Below are positions 35,945 to 44,421 of a DNA stretch of 64,000 nucleotides, in pieces. The notes under the pieces are model-generated. The model was not told where the DNA came from, did no database searches, and saw only the letters and a list, made by a program, of their open reading frames with translations. Origin of the DNA: Paraburkholderia sp. Lineage in GTDB: Bacteria; Pseudomonadota; Gammaproteobacteria; Burkholderiales; Burkholderiaceae. The DNA lies in NCBI RefSeq assembly GCF_028283785.1, contig NZ_JAPWKB010000018.1:496001-560000 (forward strand), given 5' to 3'. Positions within the stretch are counted from its first letter, which is position 1; the number at the start of each line of letters is the position of its first letter. The position numbers and the translations under genes are program-made.

Positions 35945-36574
35945 ATGCAAACACTTTGGGACATCACGCCCGCCATCGATACCGCGACGCCCGTCTGGCC
36001 GGGCGACACGCCGGTCGGCATCGAGCGCGTCTGGCGCATGGAGGCCGGTTCGCCCGTGAATATCGCGCGGTTGACGATCTCGCCGCACACCGGCGCGCAC
36101 ACCGATGCGCCGCTGCACTACGACGCCGACGGCGCGCCGATCGGCGCGGTGCCGCTCGACGCCTATCTCGGCCGCTGTCGCGTGATCCACTGTATCGGCG
36201 CGACGCCGCTGGTGACGCCGGCGCATATCGCGCATGCACTCGACGATCTGCCGCCGCGCATTTTATTGCGCACGTATCGGGAAGCGCCGCTCATCGAATG
36301 GGACAGCGCGTTTTGCGCGGTCGCGCCGGAAACCATCGATCTGCTCGCATCGCGGGGCGTGAAACTGATCGGCATCGACACGCCGTCGCTCGATCCGCAG
36401 GAATCGAAAACGATGGATTCGCACCAGCGGATTCGCGCGCACCGGATGGCGATCCTCGAAGGGATCGTGCTGGACGCCGTCGCGCCCGGCGACTACGAAC
36501 TGATTGCACTACCGTTGAAGTTCGCGACACTCGACGCCAGCCCGGTTCGCGCCGTGCTGCGCGCGCTGGACTGA
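35945..36574 (+). CDS. kynB: Kynurenine formamidase
   Basis: A metal-dependent hydrolase that removes formate from N-formylkynurenine, the second step of tryptophan breakdown. It is 209 aa. The metal motif HTGAHTDAP is at 48-56, with PVWPGDTP near 16-23 and DTPSLDPQESKTMDSH in the C-terminal half. First gene of kynB-kynU-kynA. Confidence 0.95.
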   Translation: MQTLWDITPAIDTATPVWPGDTPVGIERVWRMEAGSPVNIARLTISPHTGAHTDAPLHYDADGAPIGAVPLDAYLGRCRVIHCIGATPLVTPAHIAHALDDLPPRILLRTYREAPLIEWDSAFCAVAPETIDLLASRGVKLIGIDTPSLDPQESKTMDSHQRIRAHRMAILEGIVLDAVAPGDYELIALPLKFATLDASPVRAVLRALD

Positions 36575-36652
36575 AGCGCGTCGCGCGCGTCACATCGGAC
36601 GCTGCAACCCGATACTTACATCACGTCACACCGTTATCTCTACTGGACCATC

Positions 36653-37903
36653 ATGAATACCCGTGAAGAAGCTGTCGCGCTGGACAGCGCGGACCCGCTC
36701 CGCACGTTGCGCGACCAGTTCGCGCTCCCCGCGCAGACCATCTATCTGGACGGCAACTCGCTCGGCGTCGCGCCGCGCGCGGCCGCGCAACGCGCGCAGA
36801 CCGTGATTGCCGCCGAATGGGGCGAGAGCCTGATCCGTAGCTGGAACAGCGCGGGATGGTTCGCGCTGCCGCGTCGCCTCGGCAACAAGCTCGCGCCGTT
36901 GATCGGCGCTGGCGAAAACGAAGTGGTGATCACCGATACGATTTCGGTGAACCTGTTCAAGCTGCTGTCGGCGGCGGTGAATCTGCAAAACGAACGCGAT
37001 CCGAAGCGTCGCGTGATCGTGTCGGAGCGGTCGAATTTCCCGAGCGATCTGTATATCGCGCAAGGCTTGATGGCCCAGCTCGATCGCGGTTATGAGCTGC
37101 GTCTGGTCGACGATCCGTCCGAGCTGCCCACCGCCATCGACGAAGACGTGGCCGTCGCGATGATCACGCAGGTCAACTATCGCACCGGCTATATGCACGA
37201 CATGGCCGCGTTGACGAAGCACATCCACGACAAGGGCGCGCTGGCGTTGTGGGATCTCGCGCATTCGGCGGGCGCGGTGCCGGTCGACCTGAACGGCAGC
37301 GGCGCCGACTTCGCGGTCGGCTGCACGTACAAGTACCTGAACGGCGGACCGGGATCGCCCGCATTCGCGTGGGTGCCGAAGCGTCACCAGAACGAGATCG
37401 TGCAGCCGTTGTCCGGCTGGTGGGGACATCGCGCGCCGTTCGAAATGGACCCGACCTATGCGCCGGACACGGGCATCGGCCGGTTTCTGTGCGGCACGCA
37501 GGGCATCGTGTCGATGTCGCTGGTCGAATGCGGGCTCGACGTATTCCTGCAAACCGACATGCAGGCGATCCGCCGGAAGTCGCAGGCGTTGTGCGATCTG
37601 TTTATCGAGCTGGTCGAATCGCGTTGCGACGCGTTTCCGCTGACGCTCGTCACGCCGCGCGATCAGGCGCAGCGCGGCTCGCACGTGAGCTTCGAGCATC
37701 CGGAAGGTTATGCGGTGATGCAGGCGTTGATCGCGCGCGGCGTGATCGGCGATTATCGCGAGCCGCACGTGTTGCGATTCGGCTTTACGCCGCTGTACAC
37801 GCGCTTCGTCGATGTATGGGATGCCGTGGAAACGCTGCGCGATGTGCTCGCCACCGAAAGCTGGCGCGCGCCCGAATTCATGACGCGCGGCGCAGTGACC
37901 TGA
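36653..37903 (+). CDS. kynU: Kynureninase
   Basis: A PLP enzyme that cleaves kynurenine to anthranilate and alanine, 416 aa. The cofactor Lys227 is in GCTYKYLNGGPGS; DLAHSAGAVPVDL holds the Asp that contacts the pyridine ring, and YLDGNSLGVAPR is the N-terminal signature. It follows kynB by 78 bp and precedes kynA by 10 bp in one operon. Confidence 0.96.
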   Translation: MNTREEAVALDSADPLRTLRDQFALPAQTIYLDGNSLGVAPRAAAQRAQTVIAAEWGESLIRSWNSAGWFALPRRLGNKLAPLIGAGENEVVITDTISVNLFKLLSAAVNLQNERDPKRRVIVSERSNFPSDLYIAQGLMAQLDRGYELRLVDDPSELPTAIDEDVAVAMITQVNYRTGYMHDMAALTKHIHDKGALALWDLAHSAGAVPVDLNGSGADFAVGCTYKYLNGGPGSPAFAWVPKRHQNEIVQPLSGWWGHRAPFEMDPTYAPDTGIGRFLCGTQGIVSMSLVECGLDVFLQTDMQAIRRKSQALCDLFIELVESRCDAFPLTLVTPRDQAQRGSHVSFEHPEGYAVMQALIARGVIGDYREPHVLRFGFTPLYTRFVDVWDAVETLRDVLATESWRAPEFMTRGAVT

Positions 37904-37913
37904 GGAGCCGACG

Positions 37914-38924
37914 ATGACCGATCATATGAAAGTTCCGAATGTGTCCGACGTGTCCGGTGCCGACGTCAGTGCCGACGTGAGTGCGGGGGTTACGGCGAAG
38001 CAGGCGCAGGGTTGTCCGTTTGGTTATGGCGGGACGTCGTCGGCGGCTTCGGCCGATGCCGATTCAGCGGCGGTCGCCGTCGCCGCAGACGGCAAAGCCG
38101 GTGACGAAGGCTGGCACGATGCGCAGCTCGATTTTTCGGACTCGATGAGTTACGGGGATTATCTGTCGCTGGGGCCGATTTTGTCGGCGCAGCATCCGTT
38201 GTCGCCGGATCACAACGAGATGCTGTTTATCATCCAGCATCAGACCAGCGAGTTGTGGATGAAGCTCGCGCTGTACGAATTGCGCGGTGCGTTGGCCGCG
38301 GTGCGCAGAGATGCGTTGCCGCCCGCGTTCAAGATGCTGGCGCGCGTGTCGCGGGTGCTGGAGCAACTCGTGCAGGCGTGGAGCGTGTTGTCGACGATGA
38401 CACCGTCCGAGTACACGGCGATGCGTCCGTATCTGGGCAGTTCGTCGGGATTTCAGTCGTATCAGTATCGGCAACTGGAATTTTTGCTTGGCAACAAGAA
38501 CGCGCAGATGTTGAAGCCGCATGCGCATTTGCCGGGCGTGCTGACTGAAGTTCAGGCGACGCTGGAAGCGCCTTCTTTTTACGACGAGGTGATCCGTTTG
38601 CTGTCACGTCGCGGGTTTGCGATTTCGCCGGAACGGCTGGAGCGCGACTGGACGCAGCCGACCGTGCACGATGCATCGGTGGAGGCCGCGTGGCTGGAGG
38701 TGTACCGGAATCCGTCGGCGCATTGGGAGTTGTATGAGATGGCCGAGGAACTTGTCGATCTCGAAGATGCGTTCAGGCAGTGGCGGTTTAGGCATGTGAC
38801 CACGGTTGAGCGGATTATCGGGTTCAAGCAGGGGACCGGTGGGACTGTGGGGGCGCACTACTTGCGGAAGATGCTGGATGTGGTTTTGTTTCCGGAGCTT
38901 TGGCAGGTGAGGACGATGTTGTAG
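37914..38924 (+). CDS. kynA: Tryptophan 2,3-dioxygenase
   Basis: A heme enzyme that opens the indole ring of tryptophan to N-formylkynurenine, 336 aa. The substrate-binding block PDHNEMLFIIQHQTSELWMK and the heme-ligand His region GTGGTVGAHYLRKML are present. The first 65 residues are low-complexity (Ala/Asp/Ser/Val) and precede the family core, which begins near HDAQLDFSDSMSYGDYL. GAGGAG is placed well before the ATG. The gene ends at the edge of repeat copy B. Confidence 0.95.
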   Translation: MTDHMKVPNVSDVSGADVSADVSAGVTAKQAQGCPFGYGGTSSAASADADSAAVAVAADGKAGDEGWHDAQLDFSDSMSYGDYLSLGPILSAQHPLSPDHNEMLFIIQHQTSELWMKLALYELRGALAAVRRDALPPAFKMLARVSRVLEQLVQAWSVLSTMTPSEYTAMRPYLGSSSGFQSYQYRQLEFLLGNKNAQMLKPHAHLPGVLTEVQATLEAPSFYDEVIRLLSRRGFAISPERLERDWTQPTVHDASVEAAWLEVYRNPSAHWELYEMAEELVDLEDAFRQWRFRHVTTVERIIGFKQGTGGTVGAHYLRKMLDVVLFPELWQVRTML

Positions 38925-38962
38925 AGGGTTTTGGGGTTGGTTGGGGTTGGTCTGGTTGTTGT

Positions 38963-39119
38963 GGTTGTCCCGGTTTCACGTCGGGATGCCTGGTTTGGGT
39001 TTGGTGGTCCTGGTTTCGCGTCGGTATGCCTGGGTCGGCTCGGTTGTCCCGGTTTCGCGCCGGTATGCCTGGGTCGGCTCGGTTGTCCCGGTTTCGCGTC
39101 GGTATGCCTGGGTCGTCCC
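38963..39119 (+). repeat. Four tandem 39-40-bp repeats in the left tail of copy B
   Basis: Units begin at 38963, 39003, 39042 and 39081, each reading GGTTGTCCCGGTTTCGCG followed by YCGGTATGCCTGGGTCGG, with small changes. This is the arm-tip sequence present once in copies A and C, amplified here. There are no spacers, so it is not a CRISPR. Confidence 0.8.
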
Positions 39120-39167
39120 TGTGCGGGACCGCACCTACTTTTCTTTGCTCGCACAAAGAAAAGTAGG

Positions 39168-40330
39168 GGAAGGTCTGAATAACCCATTTTCTGCTTCGGA
39201 TTTCTAACCGGTGCGCTCAGCGTGAAGATCGCGTCATCCTTCACGCCGGCCGAAGCGCTACCGAGCGTGCGTCTTACTGGCACGCGCGCCGGGTTTCCTT
39301 GCTTTATTGTGCTGTCAGCTTCCTGCGCGCCATCCAGAGATTGACCAGCGCGAACTGCGTTTCGATTTGCGCCGTGTTTTTCGCCAGTCCCCGATACCGC
39401 GCCTTCACATATCCAAACTGACATTTCAGTACCCGGAACGGGTGCTCCACCTTCGCTCTCACGCCCGCCTTGAGCCGCTCGATCTCGTCGTAAATCCTGT
39501 CGAGCCGCTGGCTTCTGTCCAGCTTTCGCCGCTTGCTCAGCCTCATCGCGACGTGCCACTCAACCGCACCTGTTTCGCCCCGCTTGCCGATGCCCACATA
39601 ACCCGCATCGGCGAAGGCAACCGTCTCCTTGCCGTGCAGCAGCGCGTGCGCCACCGTGACGTCGTGGACGTTCGCCGGCGTGCATTTGACCGTATGCACC
39701 AGACCCGATTCGGCATCGACTCCGATATGCGCCTTCATCCCGAAGTGCCAGCTGCCGCCCTTTTGCGTCTGCTTCATCTCGGGGTCTCGCGTGCCGGGCT
39801 TCTTCGTTGAATTGGGCGCGGCAATCAACGTCGCGTCGACGGCCGAGCCCACCTTGAGCATCAGGCCTTTCGCCTCCAGCAGTTCGTTGACCGTCGCCAG
39901 CATCCTGGCCGACAGTTGATGTTCCTCAAGCAGGTGCCGGAACCGCAGGATCGTGCTCTCGTCGGGCAGGCGCGTCATGCCAGCGTCCAGCAACGCGAAC
40001 TCCCGATACAGCGGAATGTCATGCAACGCCTCCTCCATGGCCGGGTCCGAGAGACTGAACCACTGTTGCATGAAGTGAATGCGCAGCATCGTCGCAAGCG
40101 CAAACGGCGGACGGCCAGTGCGGCCTTTAGGGTAGTGCGGCTCAATGAGCGCAATCAGCTTCTGCCATGGCACCACGCGTGTCATCTCGTCGAGAAATTC
40201 GCGCTTGCGGGTGCGCTTCGTCGAAAGATCCAGACCCAGACCAAGTTGCGTCATCACGTCACTCCCTGAATTCCCCTGAGCCCAGGATAGTCCATGCTCG
40301 CGTCAATGTCAGGACTTTTGCAGACCTTCC
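39168..40330 (-). mobile_element. IS5-family insertion sequence, complete, 1163 bp
   Basis: The terminal inverted repeats begin GGAAGGTCTG at both ends (10 perfect bp, then imperfect). They are flanked by the 4-bp target duplication TAGG (39164-39167 and 40331-40334). The uninterrupted target, AAGTAGGCAAAAG, is seen in the other two copies of the host repeat, so the ends are exact. One transposase gene. Confidence 0.93.
39304..40254 (-). CDS. IS5-family transposase (DDE)
   Basis: A transposase of 316 aa. The N-terminal DUF772-type domain contains TGRPPFALATMLRIHFMQQW; catalytic Asp in GSAVDATLIAAPNSTK, Asp in VAFADAGYVG and Glu in VEHPFRVLKCQFGYVKARYR (the YREK-type signature). A GGGAG ribosome binding site precedes the ATG; a GTG one codon earlier is also in frame. 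It appears intact, so it may be active. Confidence 0.92.
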   Translation of the reverse strand: MTQLGLGLDLSTKRTRKREFLDEMTRVVPWQKLIALIEPHYPKGRTGRPPFALATMLRIHFMQQWFSLSDPAMEEALHDIPLYREFALLDAGMTRLPDESTILRFRHLLEEHQLSARMLATVNELLEAKGLMLKVGSAVDATLIAAPNSTKKPGTRDPEMKQTQKGGSWHFGMKAHIGVDAESGLVHTVKCTPANVHDVTVAHALLHGKETVAFADAGYVGIGKRGETGAVEWHVAMRLSKRRKLDRSQRLDRIYDEIERLKAGVRAKVEHPFRVLKCQFGYVKARYRGLAKNTAQIETQFALVNLWMARRKLTAQ

Positions 40331-40585
40331 TAGGCAAAAGAAAGCGCGTTTACACCACCACTTCGTAGCGAGTGGCGTTTATTCATTATCGGGTAGTGGA
40401 CCGCGCACGATTTGAGTTGCCGCACCGCTTAAGCTATTGACAAATGGTATGGACGCCTCCCCCTCGCGAGGGCTGCTGATCGAATGGTCGGGGCGCGACC
40501 AGAAAGGTGGGTTCTCGCAACCGACGGCCTCAGATGTGCCAGAGTGGAAGTTGGGCAACGTACCACTTGAGGAAGGAGAACCCAA

Positions 40586-41614
40586 ATGAAGCTTACTCCG
40601 GTTGGTGTCGATATTGCGAAGCAGGTGTTCCAGGTCCACTGGGTTGATCCGCAAACAGGCGAGGTCGTCAGCCGGCAGATCCGACGCGCCACGTTTCTGT
40701 CGCACTTTGCAAATCGCGCGCCGTGCCTGATCGGCATGGAAGCGTGTGGCGGTTCCCAGCACTGGGCGCGTCATCTGGAGCAGATGGGTCATCAGGTGAA
40801 GTTGATGCCGGGCCAGGCGGTCAAGGCGTTTGTGAGCGGTAACAAGAGCGACGTGGCTGATGCACGGGCAATCTGGACCGCGGTACAGCAGTCGGGCGTG
40901 AGGTCCGTGACGGTCAAGACTGAATCGCAGCAGGCCGTGCTGGCATTGCACCGGATGCGCCAGCAACTGATCAGGTTCCGCACGATGCAGATCAATGGAT
41001 TGCGTGGGCTGCTGACGGAATACGGTGAAGTGATGGCGGTAGGCCGCGCCGCGCTGAACCGGGCGATGGCTGATGTGCTGGCGCGCCTGGAGGCGCGTTT
41101 GCCCACGATGCTGGTGGACACGCTGCGTGAGCAGTGGCAGCGGCTTGACGTTCTCGATGAGCAGATTGCGCGAATCGAACGCCTAAGTCACTTCTCGGAC
41201 TGGATGAAGGAAGAGCGTGCCTGCTTACAGCTCGCCGACATTCCCGGCGTCGGGCTGCTGACAGCGACCGCTGCTGTGGCGACGATGGGCGACCCCAAAG
41301 CGTTTCATTCAGGACGTGAGTTTGCGGCCTGGCTGGGTCTGGTGCCCAGACAGACCGGCACCGGCGGCCGGATCAGACTGCATGGGATCAGCAAACGCGG
41401 TGATGTGTATCTGCGCACACTGCTGATCCACGGTGCACGATCGGTGCTCGCGCGCGCGAAAGAGCCAGGCCCGTGGATCGAGCAGTTGGGCCGGCGCCGC
41501 CCGCATAACGTGGTAATCGTTGCGTTGGCCAACAAGATGGCCCGAACGATTTGGGCGCTGCTGGCGCACGGGCGTACGTACGAGAAAGGCTATGTGAGTA
41601 CGCGAGCGGCGTAA
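40586..41614 (+). CDS. IS110/IS1111-family transposase (DEDD recombinase)
   Basis: A recombinase of 342 aa. The N-terminal RuvC-like DEDD domain shows GVDIAKQVFQVHW, the Glu in LIGMEACGG and KSDVADARAIW. The C-terminal Transposase_20 domain has the helix-hairpin-helix DIPGVGLLTATAAVA and the Ser-containing LHGISKRGDVYLRTLLIHGA. A strong AAGGAG precedes the ATG. The ORF is complete. Members of this family are guided by an RNA made from a non-coding end of the element. Confidence 0.93.
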   Translation: MKLTPVGVDIAKQVFQVHWVDPQTGEVVSRQIRRATFLSHFANRAPCLIGMEACGGSQHWARHLEQMGHQVKLMPGQAVKAFVSGNKSDVADARAIWTAVQQSGVRSVTVKTESQQAVLALHRMRQQLIRFRTMQINGLRGLLTEYGEVMAVGRAALNRAMADVLARLEARLPTMLVDTLREQWQRLDVLDEQIARIERLSHFSDWMKEERACLQLADIPGVGLLTATAAVATMGDPKAFHSGREFAAWLGLVPRQTGTGGRIRLHGISKRGDVYLRTLLIHGARSVLARAKEPGPWIEQLGRRRPHNVVIVALANKMARTIWALLAHGRTYEKGYVSTRAA

Positions 41615-41616
41615 GC

Positions 41617-41886
41617 GCTGCAATGACTGAATAAACCGGTTTTGCAGGAGATGGGATGTCAAAGGTTGCGCAAGGTAATTGAGTGTGATGGCACACAGGT
41701 CAGACCGGGACTCACCAAACCTGAACTGCCTTGCGGGCTAACAGCCCGTGTGTCAAGTGAGGCGTGAGCCAGCGGATTCCATCGAGGCCAGCGGGTTCGA
41801 CCTGCAACAAGGCCGGATATAAAGCCGCAGCCTTCCTGTCTACCAACACACACGAAATCCCTTGGCAAACGGGAGGCGTCCATATA
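41617..41886 (+). ncRNA. Candidate guide (bridge/seek) RNA region of the IS1111-type element
   Basis: A 270-bp non-coding 3' end of the element. ACTGCCTTG at 41725-41733 is the reverse complement of CAAGGCAGT, which spans the insertion junction. It is followed at once by a perfect hairpin CGGGCT-AAC-AGCCCG (41734-41748) and then by TGTCAA, which matches the complement of the other flank (TTGAC) in five bases. This guide-hairpin-guide layout is what the family model predicts. RNA ends are unknown. Confidence 0.45.
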
Positions 41887-42061
41887 AAGGCAGTCATTCG
41901 TTCCGGCTGTTCGCTTCGCGACAGCCGATGGGCACAGCCCCGTCTTTATCTCTCGGCGCCATTCGCGCGCTGCGCTCCGTCTGTCACAACACCCACTTTC
42001 CTGGCATGCGCCGGTCTGGCCGCGCGCGCAAAATTCCTGGCTACGCGGAACGTCGAAACCA

Positions 42062-42240
42062 TCGTGAAGACGGGCGAATCGTTTGGCGCAAACCGGGCTT
42101 TAGTCCGGACGCTGGAGTTGTCGTGAATGCTGGCGAATCGTGTGGCGTGAACGGGCTTTTAGCCGACGCAGAAACCGCCGAAAAAGCGGCCGAATGGTGT
42201 GGCGCAAACCGGGCTTCGATCCGACGCCGGAACCGTCGAG
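42062..42240 (+). repeat. Three tandem 60-bp units in the core of copy B
   Basis: Units start at 42062, 42121 and 42181, with a partial fourth from 42241. They share GGCGAATSGTKTGGCG, an AACCGGGCTT block and CCGACGC. Copies A and C hold one such unit, so the unit number varies between copies. The divergence between units indicates that the expansion is old. Confidence 0.65.
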
Positions 42241-42570
42241 GCGGCGCGCAAGTGGCGTGACGAGAACGGGTTTTTGAAGTGGGTTACCGCCGCGAAGCGG
42301 GCGGGATGTGCGGGCGCGGACCACCACGCCAAACGGACCGCCGAGTCAAAACGTGCGCGGTCCACTACCCGAAAAACACTAGACGCCACTCGCTACGAAG
42401 CGCGAGGTAAACGCGCTTTCTTTTGCCTACTTTTCTTTGCGCGAGCAAAGAAAAGTAGGTGCGGTCCCGCACAGGGACGATCCAGGCATACCGACGCGAA
42501 ACCGGGACAACCGCGAAACCAGGACAACCAAACCCAAACCAGGCAAACCACCGCGAAACCGGGACACCCA

Positions 42571-42600
42571 AACCAAGCCCAACCAAGCCCAACCAAGCCC
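42571..42600 (+). repeat. Three perfect 10-bp tandem repeats in the right tail of copy B
   Basis: AACCAAGCCC repeated three times, inside a CA-rich tail that also carries GCGAAACCGGGACA-type units. It is the complement-side counterpart of the expanded left tail. Confidence 0.75.
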
Positions 42601-42675
42601 AACCCAGCCAAACCCCAACCCCAATCCCCAAAACCCATTTCGCTGCACTGCGCCACCGAAACCCCCTCCAACGCC

Positions 42676-42729
42676 TTGACTTTCAATTCACCGAATACGA
42701 TCATTCGTTCACGCACAGAGCAAATGCTC
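42676..42729 (+). promoter_or_regulatory. Promoter and operator of dalD
   Basis: TTGACT (42676-42681), a 17-bp spacer and GATCAT (42699-42704). Thirteen bp later is the palindrome GAGCAAATGCTC (42718-42729). The same parts with the same spacing stand upstream of the opposing sorbitol-dehydrogenase operon, which supports control by one regulator, presumably the SorC-type protein encoded in this locus. Confidence 0.6.
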
Positions 42730-42803
42730 CAAAGCAAGGATCACCGGCACCACACAAAAACGCCCGGCTTCGACCGCGCGCACAAGACTTTCAGGAGACG
42801 GAC

Positions 42804-44219
42804 ATGAACAGCGGTCAAACCGGCGGCTCGCCCGCCCACGTGATCCTGCACATCGGCGCGGGATCGTTCCATCGCGCGCATCAGGCCTGGTATCTGCATC
42901 GCTTGAACGAGGTCAGCGCCACCGCCAATGACGGCGCGCCGCACTGGTCGTTGACGGTCGGCAATATCCGCAGCGACATGAACTCGGTACTCGACTCGCT
43001 CGCCGCGCAAAACGGCGTCTACACACTCGAAACCGTCACGCCCCAAGGCGCGCGCGCGTACGAAACCATCCGCTCCATCGAACGTGTGCTGTCGTGGTCG
43101 CAAGACCTCGCCGCACTGGTCGAAGCCGGTGCCGATCCGGCATGCCGGATCATCTCGTTCACCGTCACCGAAGGCGGCTATTACCTCGACGAACACGACA
43201 AGCTCGACGCCGCCAACCCCGATCTCGCCGCCGATCTCAACGGTGCACGCACCACGATCTACGGCGGCCTCGCAGCCATTCTCGATGCGCGCCGGCAACG
43301 CGATGCCGGTCCGGTCACGCTGCAAAGCTGCGACAACCTGCGCAGCAACGGCGAACGTTTTCATGCGGGCATGCGCGAATTCCTCGAACGGCGCGGTGAA
43401 ACCGCACTGCTCCAATGGTTCGACGCCAACACCGTCTGCCCGAGTTCGATGGTCGACCGGATCACGCCGCGTCCCACCGACGACGTCCGCGAACGCGTGC
43501 TGGCCGCAACCGGTATCGACGATGCCTGTCCGGTAATGGGCGAAGCATTTATCCAGTGGGTCATCGAAGACCGCTTCGCGGCCGGACGTCCCGCGTGGGA
43601 AAAGGCCGGCGCGGAACTGGTCGATTCCGTGATGCCCTACGAGGAAGCGAAAATCCGCATCCTCAACGCGCCGCATAGCTGCATTGCGTGGGCGGGCACG
43701 CTGGTCGGTCTGCAATACATCCATGAAGGCACGCTCGATCCCGACATCAACCGCTTCGCGCACGACTACGTGACCGAAGACGTGATCCCGTGCCTCACGC
43801 CGAGTCCGCTCGATCTCGGCAAGTATCGCGACGTCGTGCTCGAACGCTTTAGCAATCCCTTTATCCAGGACACGAATCAACGCGTCGCCGCCGACGGCTT
43901 CTCGAAGATTCCCGGTTTTATCGCACCGACACTCTCCGAATGCTTCGCGCGCGGCGTCGAACCGGCGGCCACCGCGATGCTGCCCGCGCTGTTCTTCCGC
44001 TTCCTCGACCGCTGGCGACAAGGCAAGCTGCCGTACACGTATCAGGACGGCGTGATGGACGAGCGCGTCGCGCGAGGCTGGTTTGCCGCGCCGGACCCGT
44101 TGCAGGCGTTCTGCGCGGACCGTCTGCTGTGGGGCAGCATGGCGGCCACGCCCGCACTCGAAGCCGTGTTGCGCGGCGCGCTGTCGCGCGTCGATGCCTG
44201 GCTTGCGACACGCGCCTGA
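42804..44219 (+). CDS. dalD: Mannitol dehydrogenase family protein, probably D-arabinitol 4-dehydrogenase
   Basis: A long-chain polyol dehydrogenase, 471 aa, that oxidises a sugar alcohol to a ketose with NAD. The N-terminal Rossmann motif is HIGAGSFHRAHQAWYLHRL. The catalytic Lys region is EEAKIRILNAPHSCIAW with the following His. D-arabinitol as substrate is inferred from the next gene, a xylulokinase, since D-arabinitol gives D-xylulose; mannitol or another polyol is possible. AGGAGACGG precedes the ATG. An open extension upstream comes only from repeat copy B. A hairpin follows the gene. Confidence 0.86.
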   Translation: MNSGQTGGSPAHVILHIGAGSFHRAHQAWYLHRLNEVSATANDGAPHWSLTVGNIRSDMNSVLDSLAAQNGVYTLETVTPQGARAYETIRSIERVLSWSQDLAALVEAGADPACRIISFTVTEGGYYLDEHDKLDAANPDLAADLNGARTTIYGGLAAILDARRQRDAGPVTLQSCDNLRSNGERFHAGMREFLERRGETALLQWFDANTVCPSSMVDRITPRPTDDVRERVLAATGIDDACPVMGEAFIQWVIEDRFAAGRPAWEKAGAELVDSVMPYEEAKIRILNAPHSCIAWAGTLVGLQYIHEGTLDPDINRFAHDYVTEDVIPCLTPSPLDLGKYRDVVLERFSNPFIQDTNQRVAADGFSKIPGFIAPTLSECFARGVEPAATAMLPALFFRFLDRWRQGKLPYTYQDGVMDERVARGWFAAPDPLQAFCADRLLWGSMAATPALEAVLRGALSRVDAWLATRA

Positions 44220-44306
44220 CTCATCGCGCTGAACGGCTGGCGCGTTGCACTTCGCATCGCCGATCCGTCGACGCGCCGTACCCGAATCTCAAACGCTGTT
44301 GAACCG

Positions 44307-44330
44307 GAAAGCCCACACGCGTGGGCTTTC
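44307..44330 (+). terminator. Hairpin terminator between dalD and xylB
   Basis: GAAAGCCCAC (44307-44316) pairs with GTGGGCTTTC (44321-44330), a 10-bp stem with a 4-nt loop and a weak T tail. It may lower rather than stop transcription into xylB. Confidence 0.6.
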
Positions 44331-44421
44331 TCACGCCGCGAAGCCAGGTCTAACGCGCATGGCGACGCCCGCACGCTGCGGCTAAAGTAGCGCATCCTCC
44401 AACGACGAAGGTTCCGCGCCC

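Larger units (their letters stand above)
40442..41886 (+). mobile_element. IS110-family (IS1111-type) insertion sequence, complete, about 1445 bp
   Basis: Subterminal inverted repeats TATGGACGCCTCCC at 40448-40461 and, inverted, at 41871-41884. Their asymmetric distances to the ends (about 7 and 3 bp) and the absence of a target duplication are typical of the IS1111 group. Comparison with repeat copies A and C places the insertion between GAC and AAGGCAG; the exact ends are uncertain by two or three bases because of A residues. Confidence 0.88.
38930..42640. repeat. Inverted-arm repeat element, copy B, split by two insertion sequences
   Basis: Same element as copy A, broken in two places. 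The left arm is 38930-39167 plus 40335-40421, interrupted by the IS5-type element. The core is 40422-40441 plus 41887-42340, interrupted by the IS1111-type element. The right arm is 42341-42640. Rejoining the pieces restores the sequence of the other copies. The outer tails are expanded by tandem repeats on both sides. It separates kynA from dalD. Confidence 0.82.

Noticed and set aside
38963..39119. CRISPR-like direct repeats
   Set aside because: The 39-bp units are head to tail with no spacers and no cas genes.
42459..42803. N-terminal extension of the mannitol dehydrogenase family protein
   Set aside because: It comes from the CA-rich tail of repeat copy B and would place the promoter and operator inside the gene. 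The ATG at 42804 has AGGAG upstream.
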